DNA from: Winogradskyella alexanderae
GTDB taxonomy: Bacteria; Bacteroidota; Bacteroidia; Flavobacteriales; Flavobacteriaceae
DNA: 64,000 bases
Reading direction: 5' to 3'
NCBI RefSeq assembly: GCF_020166335.1
Contig: NZ_JAIUJR010000003.1
Coordinates: 186,001 to 250,000 of the forward strand
Shown here: positions 43,761-52,462 of the stretch, piece by piece
How positions within the stretch are numbered: position 1 is the stretch's first letter
How the letters are laid out: every line of letters starts with the position of its first letter
Position numbers and translations under genes: made by a program
The notes under the pieces: generated by a model
The model's database searches: none
What the model was told of the DNA's origin: nothing
The model's input: only the letters and a program-made list of their open reading frames with translations

Positions 43761-44357
43761 ATGCATTATTTGTTAAAGTACTCTGGGCTTTTAATATTAA
43801 AGCTTGTTATGGTGATGCTAATTCTGCATCCCGAAGAGAAATCATTGACCGTTGCCGTATCTCCCGATAGTTCTCTTATAATAAATGGAAAATCAAACGT
43901 TAATAGGTTTCAATGTGCTTATGATATTTCCCAATTTTCAGATTCACTTGAAATAGGCTTTACCTCGGAAAAACCCCTTATTTATTTTTCAAACGCCCAG
44001 CTGACTTTAAAGAATATGTCTTTTAATTGTGGGCACAAGGCTATTAATAGGGACTTTCATGAACTTTTGAAAACAGAACAATTCCCTAGTATTAATTTGG
44101 AATTGATTAGTGCTGAAGGTGAACCAGAAAGCAACATGATAAACACCAAATTAAATATAACCATAAGCGGTATCTCTAAGATTTATGATTTAATGGTAGA
44201 AGTAGATAATACAGCGAAGGGTATATTGATCTGTGGATCCCTACATATAGATATTAATGATTTTAATTTAGATCCTCCCAAAAAGCTTTTGGGGATGATA
44301 AAGGTTTCAAACTATATAAATATAGATTTTAATCTAGGGGTTAAGACATCCTTGTAA
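43761..44357 (+). CDS. YceI family protein, copy 2 (diverged)
   Basis: This ~198-residue protein has an N-terminal signal/anchor and the YceI-like strand pattern (SLIINGKSNVNRF, then KAINRDFHELLKTEQFPSINLEL, and DFNLDPPKKLLGMIK near the end, matching PPKALFGTIK of copy 1). The SxHDW-like strand-1 motif is not present. The start at 43761 (MHYLLKYSGLL) is chosen because the earlier in-frame start is TTG inside the terminator. It flanks the porin on its other side from copy 1. Confidence 0.75.
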   Translation: MHYLLKYSGLLILKLVMVMLILHPEEKSLTVAVSPDSSLIINGKSNVNRFQCAYDISQFSDSLEIGFTSEKPLIYFSNAQLTLKNMSFNCGHKAINRDFHELLKTEQFPSINLELISAEGEPESNMINTKLNITISGISKIYDLMVEVDNTAKGILICGSLHIDINDFNLDPPKKLLGMIKVSNYINIDFNLGVKTSL

Positions 44358-44364
44358 AAATAGA

Positions 44365-45201
44365 CTACCTTTTTTTCTTTTGAAGTTTAGATGTGTCTTC
44401 AAATTTCTTTATCGTTATTACAGGATTTCCGTAAAGATAAATCTCACTATTTCCCGAAGATTCTATGGATACAGAATCTTCGACTGAAACAGTAATGTCG
44501 CTGTTGTCTTCCAAGATAGCCTCAACATCCTTTACATTGAATTTGGCACCTGTGAAGTTAGATGAATTATCCACTCTTATCATTGAAAATTCTGAAACAC
44601 CTTCAATAGATGCGTCGGACCGTTGATATAAATTAAAATTGGCTATTCGGCTTTTAATCAATGCATCTAGTTTACTTGTATCGCTTAATTCAACTATTGT
44701 AGAATCAGAGGTTAGATTTAATCGTGTTTTAGACTTTCCGTAGCTTTTATAGTCAAAAGTTCTAGCATTTACATTAAGGTAAGCTCTGGAATTATCCAAG
44801 GTTTTGAGGCTAACATCGCCTAACTCCATTGAGGTCAATGATCTTATTTCACCGTTGTCTTTCACTTCTATATTAGTTAGGGCATCGCCATAGTTAACTT
44901 TAATATTGAGCTTCTTTTTCGATGTGATGCGCATGGTCTGTGCAAATGAAAGTACGCCATCTACAACATTGAATTGGATAACCTCATGAAGATTATCATC
45001 AGCTTCAATTTCTACGGAAGGTTTACTGTTGTATACAATTTCTATGGCAAAATCACTATCTACAATTATGGTTTGAAAATCGTCGATATAAGTTTGCTTT
45101 ATAGTTACATTTCTGTCTCCTTTGATTTTATCAGTTGCTTGTGAAAAAACCAAAGAGGAGGTAGCTACTGCAAATATTAAAACGAGTAATTGTTTTTTCA
45201 T
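44365..45201 (-). CDS. head GIN domain (DUF2807) protein, copy 1
   Basis: The 278-residue protein has a signal peptide (LVLIFAVATSSLVFSQ) and a right-handed beta-helix-like DUF2807 region of short repeated strands with Ser/Asp/Asn turns (DNSRAYLNV, DTSKLDAL, SNFTGAKFN). The 'I-E-I-V-Y-N-S-K-P-S-V-E-I-E-A-D-D-N-L' block is family-typical. The function is unknown; such proteins are frequent in Bacteroidota envelopes. It is convergent with the yceI gene (8 bp apart). Confidence 0.8.
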   Translation of the reverse strand: MKKQLLVLIFAVATSSLVFSQATDKIKGDRNVTIKQTYIDDFQTIIVDSDFAIEIVYNSKPSVEIEADDNLHEVIQFNVVDGVLSFAQTMRITSKKKLNIKVNYGDALTNIEVKDNGEIRSLTSMELGDVSLKTLDNSRAYLNVNARTFDYKSYGKSKTRLNLTSDSTIVELSDTSKLDALIKSRIANFNLYQRSDASIEGVSEFSMIRVDNSSNFTGAKFNVKDVEAILEDNSDITVSVEDSVSIESSGNSEIYLYGNPVITIKKFEDTSKLQKKKR

Positions 45202-45316
45202 GTATTCTATTTATTATCTACTAATGGGACACAATCTTCTTTATTGGTCACTTTAATAGCTGTTTAACAAATATATACAAAAACCATCCCAAACTCCATG
45301 ATTGAGTCTGAAATGG

Positions 45317-45338
45317 TTTATAACTGATTGGTTATAAA
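45317..45338. repeat. 8-bp perfect inverted repeat upstream of GIN copy 1
   Basis: TTTATAAC-TGATTG-GTTATAAA is a perfect 8-bp palindrome with a 6-nt centre, 126 bp upstream of the GIN copy 1 start and 47 bp from the end of GIN copy 2. There is no T-run, so a regulator site is more likely than a terminator, but this is not proven. Confidence 0.35.
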
Positions 45339-45384
45339 TACTTTAATTAATGTTGAATTAAGGCTATTTATTATTTTGATTGAT

Positions 45385-46113
45385 TTACTGTTTTCTTACA
45401 CTACCTGACGAGCTATCGGATTTCTCAACTTTTTCTGGATTACCAGAATATCTAATATCGCCTCCACTAGAAGCTCTCGCTGTTAGTTCTTTGGATGTAT
45501 TTACCGTAATATCAGCTCCACTAGTAGCTTTTACCTTGGAGGTATTTGCTCTTAGGTTTGAAGCTCTAATATCGCTTCCACTAGTAGCTTCGGCAATAAG
45601 AAGATTAGTTGAACCACTAAGCTTTACGTCACTACCACTAGTTGAATGACAGTTTAGTGATTCTGTTTTGACATTGAGTGTGATTTCTGCACCACTGGTG
45701 CAATTAATTTCAAGTTCATCGACTTCAATTGTATTTGTAGAAAACACATCACTGCCGCTTGTTGCTTTTATGGATTCAACATCAATCAGGTCTAGCATAA
45801 TTTTTCGAGCTGAGGTACGCCTTATATTTTCAGTGCTGTAAATTTTTAGTGTGTTATTCTCCACTTCAGTCATTATAAGCTCATGTAGATTTTCGTCTGC
45901 CTCAATGGTTATTCCTACATTATTACCTTGAGTGATAACTAACTCTAACCCTTGACTAACTTTTACGTTTTTAAAATTGTCTGGGATAGTTCTGTCTGTA
46001 GTTACAACTTTACCGTTTCCATCAACACCCATACCCATATTAAAATCTGCGATACAGGAAAGCATTAATAAACTAACTATGCTTGTAATAATAATTCTGA
46101 CTAGTGTACTCAT
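45385..46113 (-). CDS. head GIN domain (DUF2807) lipoprotein, copy 2
   Basis: The protein (242 residues from ATG 46113) has a lipobox (SLLMLSC) and a DUF2807 region made almost wholly of short strand repeats of the type A-T-S-G-S-D-[IV] (for example KATSGSDVFST, CHSTSGSDVKL, EATSGSDIRAS, KATSGADITV). These give a regular beta-helix. I use the internal ATG at 46113 because the upstream 21 residues precede a normal signal peptide. It is 131 bp from GIN copy 1's region and downstream of the PspC gene. Confidence 0.82.
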   Translation of the reverse strand: MSTLVRIIITSIVSLLMLSCIADFNMGMGVDGNGKVVTTDRTIPDNFKNVKVSQGLELVITQGNNVGITIEADENLHELIMTEVENNTLKIYSTENIRRTSARKIMLDLIDVESIKATSGSDVFSTNTIEVDELEINCTSGAEITLNVKTESLNCHSTSGSDVKLSGSTNLLIAEATSGSDIRASNLRANTSKVKATSGADITVNTSKELTARASSGGDIRYSGNPEKVEKSDSSSGSVRKQ

Positions 46114-46206
46114 GATTTTTTGTTTTTGATTGAATTTTGTCGATTTAGTTATGATTGTTTTTGATTGATAGATCAAATGTATTGTGCGAATTTGAAAATC
46201 TTAATT

Positions 46207-46230
46207 AAAAATGACTGAGTTGTCATTTTT
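46207..46230. terminator. AT-rich hairpin between PspC gene and GIN copy 2
   Basis: AAAAATGAC-TGAGTT-GTCATTTTT is a perfect 9-bp inverted repeat just downstream of the PspC stop on the minus strand. The stem is weak (mostly A-T) but carries its own T-run. The spacing between ATGA and TCAT is 8, so it is not counted among the ATGA-N6-TCAT sites. Confidence 0.4.
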
Positions 46231-46236
46231 TAAGAC

Positions 46237-48003
46237 TCAATCGTCATTCACTTCGATATTAACACCATCCTCATCATTAATCTTAATACTAACATCTGGT
46301 TTATCTTCATTTTTGCTCGATTTGTCTTCTGACTCATCTTCATTCACATCAATTGCACAATCCAAGCACTCGGTGCCATTTTCAATTATTTTTAAATATT
46401 GTTCTTCCATCCCGTTATCTAAAATATCATTGTAGTAACTAGAATTTCTATGGAAACTGTATGTGTTATCATCTGCATAAATTACTGTTCCCTCCGGTAG
46501 ATAAAGTATCACCATTACTTCTTGGTCACTAAACTTGTTTTCAATATCTGTGGTCAGAATTGCACTCAAATCTAATCTGCCATCTTCAAGAGTAAAATTG
46601 TAATTAATGTTCTCTGCTCTTTCTCTAGCAATTTCATAGCTACTCCCACTTGCTTGTTTTTCTATTACAAGAGATGCTAATGAATCTTTTGTAGAACGCA
46701 CTACCAATCTTATGTCAGAGGATTTTATATAACGTCCATCTTCGTCTTCAATAAGATCATAGTTGTTAGACCGTCTATAGACATAACCATTATAACTATC
46801 ATTGTTAACCATGGTAATTCTTAGGGTATCGTTAGAAGTTACATCTAATTGTTCTTTAACAGTAAACTTTGCGTCAAAGGCATGCTCGGTTGCTTGTTTT
46901 ACACCTGTAATTATTAGTCCTATAATAGAAATTAACCAAATACCTAATAATGTAAATTTTGCCACATTACCTATAGATTTTAAGTTATTCACTAAGATTT
47001 TTAAACCTAAGTAGAATACGAAAAAGAACGGAATACCAATTGCAAAGAACAATAACATGGACATTAGCCATAATGGAATATTTGCAGCGTTTGCAGCGTC
47101 AATGAAATCCATGCCAGGATAATGAACCGCATCCGTCACTCCAACGGTGAAAAAGGCTACTATTAGACTTATTAGTGTACTAATACCAACAATAATTAGT
47201 ATAACACCAATAAATTTTGCGATTACCTTTAAGAAAAATAGGATTATAGATCCAAGAGTATCAAAAAAATTCTGGGAACTCGATTTTAATCTATTGCCTT
47301 GTTTTTGAAAATCAACATTTTTAACGGTTTCCGAAATGTTATCTGAAACCGAATCGAAACCATCTTTTAGTTTTTCACCCTGTTTTTTTAAATCTACATT
47401 TCTTACTTTATCGGAGACGGTATCAATACCGTCTTTAATTTTTTTTTCAATATTGGTGATGTTTACGGGATCACCTGTCATTGTTAGCTTTTCGGCAGTG
47501 GTAACGGCCTCTGGAACTAAAGCCCAAAAAATCAAATATATAAGAATAAAGGTACCTCCAGAACCTATGGTTAGTAAAATCCAAAGTAAACGCATCCAAA
47601 TAGTATCAATACCAAAATAATGACTTAAACCCGCAGCGACACCGCCAATGTAAGAGTTGTCCGTGTCCCTAAATAGTTTTTTTACAGCCCTATTATCGTA
47701 AGAAGGTCTTGGTTGAGGTTCGTCTTCAAAGATTTCGTCGTCTACCAAATAATCTTCTGGTTGACCCATAATGGCAATAACTTCGTCTACAAGTTTAATT
47801 CCAACAACTTGTTTTTCGTTTTGTATGCGCTCTGCAAATAATTCCGCAATACGTGCTTCTATGTCTGAAATTATTTCCGAACGACCTTGAGAGTCTGTAA
47901 ATGAACGTTTTATAGCCTCAAGATAGCGTGATAATTTAAGATATGCATCTTCATCTATATGGAAGAATATACCTGCTAAATTTATATTGACTGTTTTATT
48001 CAT
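46237..48003 (-). CDS. PspC domain-containing membrane protein
   Basis: The 588-residue protein has an N-terminal ~85-residue soluble region (VNINLAGIFFHIDEDAY...), a PspC domain with the typical KKLFRDTDNSYIGGVAAGLSHYFGID opening, then five or so transmembrane helices, and a C-terminal periplasmic-type part with beta segments. PspC-type proteins are envelope-stress components; the exact role in Bacteroidota is unknown. It overlaps the PadR regulator gene by 4 bp and is probably controlled by it. Confidence 0.85.
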   Translation of the reverse strand: MNKTVNINLAGIFFHIDEDAYLKLSRYLEAIKRSFTDSQGRSEIISDIEARIAELFAERIQNEKQVVGIKLVDEVIAIMGQPEDYLVDDEIFEDEPQPRPSYDNRAVKKLFRDTDNSYIGGVAAGLSHYFGIDTIWMRLLWILLTIGSGGTFILIYLIFWALVPEAVTTAEKLTMTGDPVNITNIEKKIKDGIDTVSDKVRNVDLKKQGEKLKDGFDSVSDNISETVKNVDFQKQGNRLKSSSQNFFDTLGSIILFFLKVIAKFIGVILIIVGISTLISLIVAFFTVGVTDAVHYPGMDFIDAANAANIPLWLMSMLLFFAIGIPFFFVFYLGLKILVNNLKSIGNVAKFTLLGIWLISIIGLIITGVKQATEHAFDAKFTVKEQLDVTSNDTLRITMVNNDSYNGYVYRRSNNYDLIEDEDGRYIKSSDIRLVVRSTKDSLASLVIEKQASGSSYEIARERAENINYNFTLEDGRLDLSAILTTDIENKFSDQEVMVILYLPEGTVIYADDNTYSFHRNSSYYNDILDNGMEEQYLKIIENGTECLDCAIDVNEDESEDKSSKNEDKPDVSIKINDEDGVNIEVNDD

Positions 48004-48341
48004 TTTTTCTTTGTTTTTGTACTTGTTACTAGATTAACTGCATTTTGTAATTCACTCCAAGTAGTGTTTAATTCATTTAGAAACAATTTACCTGTTTCTG
48101 TAAGACCGTAATATTTTCTTGGCGGTCCAGATGTGGATTCTTCCCAACGGTAGTTGAGCAATCCAGCATTTTTCAATCGTGTGAGTAGAGGATAAATTGT
48201 TCCTTCTACTACCAGCATTTTTGCATCTTTAAGTGTGCTCAGAATCTCTGCAACATAGGCATCGTCATCTTTAAGAATAGATAAGATGCAATATTCTAGA
48301 ACACCTTTACGCATTTGTGCTTTTGTGTTTTCTATTTTCAT
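48000..48341 (-). CDS. PadR family transcriptional regulator
   Basis: The 113-residue protein has a winged-helix domain typical of PadR: MRKGVLEYCILSIL, the VVEGTIYPLLTRLKNAGLL helix-turn-helix, and the wing SGPPRKYYGLTETG. PadR proteins usually repress their own operon and bind an inverted repeat of ATGT/ACAT type. It is the first gene of the padR-pspC run and couples to pspC by ATGA overlap. Confidence 0.9.
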   Translation of the reverse strand: MKIENTKAQMRKGVLEYCILSILKDDDAYVAEILSTLKDAKMLVVEGTIYPLLTRLKNAGLLNYRWEESTSGPPRKYYGLTETGKLFLNELNTTWSELQNAVNLVTSTKTKKK

Positions 48342-48369
48342 GTGTGTCTTCTATTTAAATTTAAGGTCA

Positions 48370-48386
48370 CATGCTGATCGCGCATG
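48370..48386. promoter_or_regulatory. possible PadR operator (CATGC-N7-GCATG)
   Basis: CATGC-TGATCGC-GCATG lies 29-45 bp upstream of the padR ATG and is the only GC-rich palindrome in this intergenic region. An autoregulatory site is plausible but is inferred from position only. Confidence 0.35.
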
Positions 48387-48494
48387 AGTTCTTAGGTTAA
48401 TAACTAAATTCTTCTTGTGCGCTCGTGTCATATTAATAGTGTCTTAAATTCGATTAAACTGTCCATTTTTTGATTGATTATGATGATCTGTAAT

Positions 48495-48941
48495 TTATTT
48501 TAAAAAATTAATGGTTAAGGGGTACTTATATAGCTTACCATCTCTGGCTGTTAGACTTGCCTTCACGATCAATGCCAACTCAATTATAAAAGCAATAACG
48601 GCCAAGACACCTAGTCCGCCTCCTATATATAGTAGAGGAGAAGGCTCTCCAATATTGATGTGGAAATTATTGAAGCCGCGAAAATCAAATACGCTCATGC
48701 CATCAAATAATTTGAAAATAAAAAATGGGACACTTATTGTACCTATTATTATTGCATAAAGCAATATGCTAATTTGAAAATTAATAGCCTGTTTACCATG
48801 CTGATCTACAAAATCTGATTTCTCCTTATTGGCTGCCCATAATAGTATAGGTCCAATAAAGTTTCCAAACGGAATTACAAATCTCGAAAAGGTTGAAAGA
48901 TGTATAAACGTTGCTAAATTTTTATGGTGGTTTGCTATCAT
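48495..48941 (-). CDS. DUF4870 domain-containing membrane protein
   Basis: The 148-residue protein has the DUF4870 layout: N-terminal THLSTFSRFVIPFGNFIGPILLWA (transmembrane), KSDFVDQHGKQAINFQIS, and two or three further helices, ending with a conserved Y-K-Y-P-x-x-I-x-F. The family is common next to PadR/PspC genes in Flavobacteriia. Its function is unknown. It lies 153 bp upstream of padR and could be transcribed separately. Confidence 0.75.
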   Translation of the reverse strand: MIANHHKNLATFIHLSTFSRFVIPFGNFIGPILLWAANKEKSDFVDQHGKQAINFQISILLYAIIIGTISVPFFIFKLFDGMSVFDFRGFNNFHINIGEPSPLLYIGGGLGVLAVIAFIIELALIVKASLTARDGKLYKYPLTINFLK

Positions 48942-49087
48942 TTTAAAAAGTATATAATAGTTTCTTATACAAATATATGTCTTTTAAAAGGTATTATGTT
49001 ACGCATAGTACTAAAAATTAACAAAATATTAACATTGGTGCGATTAGGATATTTGGGTTATTTTAGAGCCAATGTTAATGCACACTA

Positions 49088-49543
49088 ATGAAAATTACGC
49101 CAACAAAACTCAACACATTCTTACTTTTTAAATTACCATCTGCTTACTTAACAGGAGTCAGAACCAAATCAATTACGGATTCAACGTGTGTTGTCTCGGT
49201 GAAGCATCGTTGGATTAACCAGAATCCTTTCAAGTCAATGTTTTGGGCCGTTCAAGGTATGGCGGCAGAGCTTAGTACTGGAGCTTTAGTAATGAAAAAA
49301 ATCAAAGAAAGTGGCAAAAATATTTCAATGCTGGTTGCAAATAATAATGCTACGTTTACAAAAAAGGCCACAGGCAGGATTATATTTACCTGTGAAGATG
49401 GACTTAAAATTAATGAGGCTATAGCTAAAGCAATAGAGACTGGTGAAGGACAAACAGTTTGGTTAAATGCTAATGGTGTAAATGATGCAGGAATTGAAGT
49501 ATCCTCATTTAATTTTGAATGGACAATCAAGGTTAAAACATAA
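49088..49543 (+). CDS. DUF4442 hotdog-fold protein
   Basis: The 151-residue protein matches the DUF4442 hotdog-fold group (PaaI-like thioesterase relatives): KLPSAYLTGVR, VSVKHRWINQNPFKSMFWAVQGMAAELSTGAL with the conserved N-P-F-x-S and A-x-x-x-x-x-G-x-L, and a final SFNFEWTI strand. Catalytic activity has not been shown for this family. It starts 39 bp ahead of the next gene-free stretch and precedes the AIM24 gene. Confidence 0.75.
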   Translation: MKITPTKLNTFLLFKLPSAYLTGVRTKSITDSTCVVSVKHRWINQNPFKSMFWAVQGMAAELSTGALVMKKIKESGKNISMLVANNNATFTKKATGRIIFTCEDGLKINEAIAKAIETGEGQTVWLNANGVNDAGIEVSSFNFEWTIKVKT

Positions 49544-49608
49544 AGTGTGTAACAAAATAAAAGTTATTCCAACTTATAGACTGAATCAATCATTTAATAA
49601 AAAATCAA

Positions 49609-50436
49609 ATGGAACAATTACCCGACTTTACAGATAGAAATGCCCACGAGATCGATTATCGCATTTATGGCGAAGAAATGCAATACGTTGAGATTGAGTT
49701 AGATCCTCAAGAAGCTGTAATTGCAGAATCCGGTAGCTTCATGATGATGGACGATGGTATAAAAATGGATACCATATTTGGAGATGGCTCTAAAAAAGAT
49801 AAAGGCTTTTTGGGCAAGATACTTGGTGCAGGGAAGCGCATACTAACTGGGGAAAGTCTATTCATGACGGCTTTTTATAATGATCTTACAGGAAAACGTA
49901 ACGTTTCTTTTGCTTCACCTTATCCTGGTAAAATTATCCCAATTGATTTAACAGGATATGGCGGTAAGTTTATTTGCCAAAAGGATGCCTTTTTGTGCGC
50001 TGCAAAAGGTGTTAGTGTTGGTATTGAGTTTTCAAAAAAGCTTGGACGCGGTTTGTTTGGCGGTGAGGGATTTATAATGCAAAAACTCGAAGGAGACGGT
50101 ATGGCCTTTGTACACGCTGGCGGAACTATGGCAGAAAAGACATTGCAACCAGGCGAAACATTGCGTGTTGACACAGGTTGTATAGTTGGTTTCACACAAG
50201 ATGTGGACTACGATATTGAATTTGTTGGAGGTATCAAAAACTCAATATTTGGAGGAGAAGGGTTATTCTTTGCCAAATTAAGAGGTCCTGGAAAAGTTTA
50301 CATTCAATCTTTGCCATTTAGTCGCTTAGCAAATAGGATTATTGCATCTGCACCACGAGCTGGTGGAAAGGATAGAGGAGAGGGCAGTATCTTAGGAGGA
50401 CTGGGCGATTTGTTAGATGGAGATAATCGATTTTAG
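49609..50436 (+). CDS. AIM24 family protein (TIGR00266)
   Basis: The 275-residue protein belongs to the AIM24/TIGR00266 beta-prism family: [33 protein letters not shown], then [46 protein letters not shown], and [27 protein letters not shown]. The short Gly-rich C-terminus is typical. Cellular function is unknown in bacteria. Confidence 0.9.
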   Translation: MEQLPDFTDRNAHEIDYRIYGEEMQYVEIELDPQEAVIAESGSFMMMDDGIKMDTIFGDGSKKDKGFLGKILGAGKRILTGESLFMTAFYNDLTGKRNVSFASPYPGKIIPIDLTGYGGKFICQKDAFLCAAKGVSVGIEFSKKLGRGLFGGEGFIMQKLEGDGMAFVHAGGTMAEKTLQPGETLRVDTGCIVGFTQDVDYDIEFVGGIKNSIFGGEGLFFAKLRGPGKVYIQSLPFSRLANRIIASAPRAGGKDRGEGSILGGLGDLLDGDNRF

Positions 50437-50642
50437 ATTAATGTAATATAACGACAGTCAAAAGATTGTCCTGTAAGAAATGTCTTTTTATTAATAAGAT
50501 TATAATCGGATAAAGATAACATTTAACATAAAAAGCTGTTAAACAATAAAAATCAAATAGTTTTTTTTCTAAATTTAAAATATAATTTGATCCAGTAGCC
50601 TATAGAAAAAATCTACGTTATTGTTTAATTTTAAACCCCAAA

Positions 50643-50846
50643 ATGCATATGGCTAGAGCAATGTATGAGTATACCAAAACTGTACTAAATAAAGTAAGTT
50701 TTGATGTTACATTATTCTGTAAGGAGGTTCAAAAAGCGGTTAGACGATTACTCCCGCACGAACTAGAAGATTTAAAGGTTTTTATAGAATCCTTAATCAA
50801 TCAAAATCCAGAATTAAACCAATGTTTAATTTATTTAAAAGCATAA
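50643..50846 (+). CDS. small hypothetical protein
   Basis: The 67-residue protein is predicted to be mostly helical (KTVLNKVSFDVTLFCKEVQKAVRRLLPHELEDLKVFIESLI). An ATG two codons in (MARAMYEY) is an alternative start. It is followed within 5 bp by a strong terminator, which together with its own upstream gap supports a real short gene. I do not recognise its function. Confidence 0.6.
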   Translation: MHMARAMYEYTKTVLNKVSFDVTLFCKEVQKAVRRLLPHELEDLKVFIESLINQNPELNQCLIYLKA

Positions 50847-50850
50847 AAGA

Positions 50851-50875
50851 AAGCGACTCACCCGTCGCTTTTTTT
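50851..50875. terminator. bidirectional rho-independent terminator (small gene / oxyR)
   Basis: AAGCGAC-TCACCC-GTCGCTT is a perfect 7-bp stem with a 6-nt loop followed by T7. It lies between two converging genes and can serve both. Confidence 0.85.
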
Positions 50876-51812
50876 ATTTTGACAGTGGGCTTATAATTTC
50901 GACATTTTGAAAGGCAATTGCTCCTCTAACTACTCCTGAAATTACATTATATAAGGCATCAATAATTTGCATTTTCAGTTCACTCTTATGATAAATTATA
51001 CTTACCTCTCTTGCCGGAGAAGGTTCTTTGAAATGTCTCAAATTTGGATTTAATTTCTCTTTAACATCCAAAGTATGTAAGTAGGGTAAAAGTGTCATGC
51101 CCAATCCTTCATTAGACAATTTAATCAATGTTTCTATACTGCCACTTTCTAGCTGAAAATTATCATCTATATGATCTTTAAAGGATTTGCATAGATTTAT
51201 CACGCCTTCTCTAAAACAATGCCCATCCTCTAAAAGAAGCATATCATCAATATCCAAATCAGAGACTTCGATGTTTTTTTTATCTCGTAGTCTATGATTG
51301 GTTGGTACGTAAGCTACAAAAGGTTCGTAATAAAGCACACGTTCTTTTATGTTGTCACTTTCTAAGGGCGTTGCAGCAATTGCTGCGTCCAGGTGACCGT
51401 CACTTATTCGAGACAGGATTTCCTCTGTGTTAAGCTCCTCTATCTTAAGTTTTACCTTTGGATATTTTTTAATAAAGTTTTGCAAGAACATAGGTAATAA
51501 TGTAGGCATAATAGTAGGTATAATACCCAATCTAAATTCGCCTCCAATAAATCCTTTTTGTTGATCTACTATATCTTGTATCCTATCCGCTTCATTAACG
51601 ATATTTCTTGCCTGAAATACAATCTTTCTGCCAACTTCTGTTAATTCAATTGGTTTTTTGCTTCTATCAAAAATCACAACATCAAGTTCGTCTTCGAGTT
51701 TCTGAATTTGGGTACTAAGTGTTGGCTGTGTTACGTAGCACTTTTCAGCTGCCTTGGTAAAGTTTTGGTGCTCTGCAATGGCAAGGGCATATTTAAGTTG
51801 TGTGATAGTCAT
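50874..51812 (-). CDS. oxyR: LysR family peroxide sensor OxyR
   Basis: OxyR activates peroxide-defence genes when two Cys form a disulfide. The 312-residue protein has the LysR helix-turn-helix (FTKAAEKCYVTQPTLSTQIQKLE) and, in the regulatory domain, EDGHCFREGVINLC with the C-x8-C spacing of the E. coli redox pair (C199/C208). It is divergent from a dps-like gene 102 bp away, the usual target pairing. Confidence 0.93.
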   Translation of the reverse strand: MTITQLKYALAIAEHQNFTKAAEKCYVTQPTLSTQIQKLEDELDVVIFDRSKKPIELTEVGRKIVFQARNIVNEADRIQDIVDQQKGFIGGEFRLGIIPTIMPTLLPMFLQNFIKKYPKVKLKIEELNTEEILSRISDGHLDAAIAATPLESDNIKERVLYYEPFVAYVPTNHRLRDKKNIEVSDLDIDDMLLLEDGHCFREGVINLCKSFKDHIDDNFQLESGSIETLIKLSNEGLGMTLLPYLHTLDVKEKLNPNLRHFKEPSPAREVSIIYHKSELKMQIIDALYNVISGVVRGAIAFQNVEIISPLSK

Positions 51813-51858
51813 TAATATTAATTTAGACTATAAAAATATATAAACTATTAATAAAATC

Positions 51859-51876
51859 TATAGTAATTAAGCTATA
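51859..51876. promoter_or_regulatory. possible OxyR site and dps promoter region
   Basis: An inverted TATAG-N8-CTATA pair lies between oxyR and dps, with further CTAT motifs at 51844 and earlier. A TAACTTTG -7 box (51886-51893) follows 22 bp before the dps ATG. OxyR binding here is inferred from gene pairing and the ATAG/CTAT motifs. Confidence 0.4.
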
Positions 51877-51914
51877 ATTAACTCGTAACTTTGTGATAAT
51901 AAAATACATAACTT

Positions 51915-52394
51915 ATGAAATTAAATAGTATTGGTCTTGAGACCGTTAAAACTCAAGAATTAGCAGCAGAATTAAACAAACTTTTGGCTAATTTTCAGGT
52001 ATATTATCAAAACTTAAGAGGAATTCACTGGAATATTAAAGGTAAGACATTCTTTGATTTACATACAAAATTTGAAGAATTGTATACTGATGCAAATATT
52101 AAAGTCGATGAAATAGCAGAACGTATTCTAACACTTGGAGAAGTGCCTCTGCACACATTTGATGATTACTCAAAAGCAGCAAAGGTTCCTGTTGGAAAAA
52201 ATATTTCTAAAGACGAAAATGCAGTGCGATTAATCGTAGATTCCTTAACCGAGTTATTGAAAATTGAGCGTTCTATCTTGCACGCATCAGACGCGGCAAA
52301 TGATGAAGGAACTAATGCAATGATGAGTGATTTCATTACCGAACAAGAGAAAACAGTTTGGATGATGAAAGCGTGGTTAGGAGAAACAGTATAA
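51915..52394 (+). CDS. dps: Dps family DNA-binding ferritin-like protein
   Basis: Dps protects DNA and stores iron under peroxide stress. The 159-residue protein has the ferroxidase residues in FQVYYQNLRGIHWNIKG (His) and FFDLHTKFEELYTDANIKVDEIAERI (His, Asp, Glu), spaced as in Dps dimers. The N-terminus is short. It is the likely OxyR target and is followed by a strong terminator. Confidence 0.93.
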   Translation: MKLNSIGLETVKTQELAAELNKLLANFQVYYQNLRGIHWNIKGKTFFDLHTKFEELYTDANIKVDEIAERILTLGEVPLHTFDDYSKAAKVPVGKNISKDENAVRLIVDSLTELLKIERSILHASDAANDEGTNAMMSDFITEQEKTVWMMKAWLGETV

Positions 52395-52405
52395 TAGAAA
52401 TTATA

Positions 52406-52434
52406 AAAAGCCAGCAATTAGCTGGCTTTTTATT
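52406..52434 (+). terminator. rho-independent terminator after dps
   Basis: AAAAGCCAGC-AATTA-GCTGGCTTTT is a perfect 10-bp stem with a 5-nt loop and a T-run. Confidence 0.85.
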
Positions 52435-52462
52435 GTTAATTGATTGATGTAACGTTGATGCT

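Noticed and set aside
46207..46230. Possible further ATGA/TCAT operator (ATGACTGAGTTGTCAT)
   Set aside because: The spacer is 8, not 6, the arms are an A/T-rich hairpin just after a stop codon, and a weak terminator explains it better.
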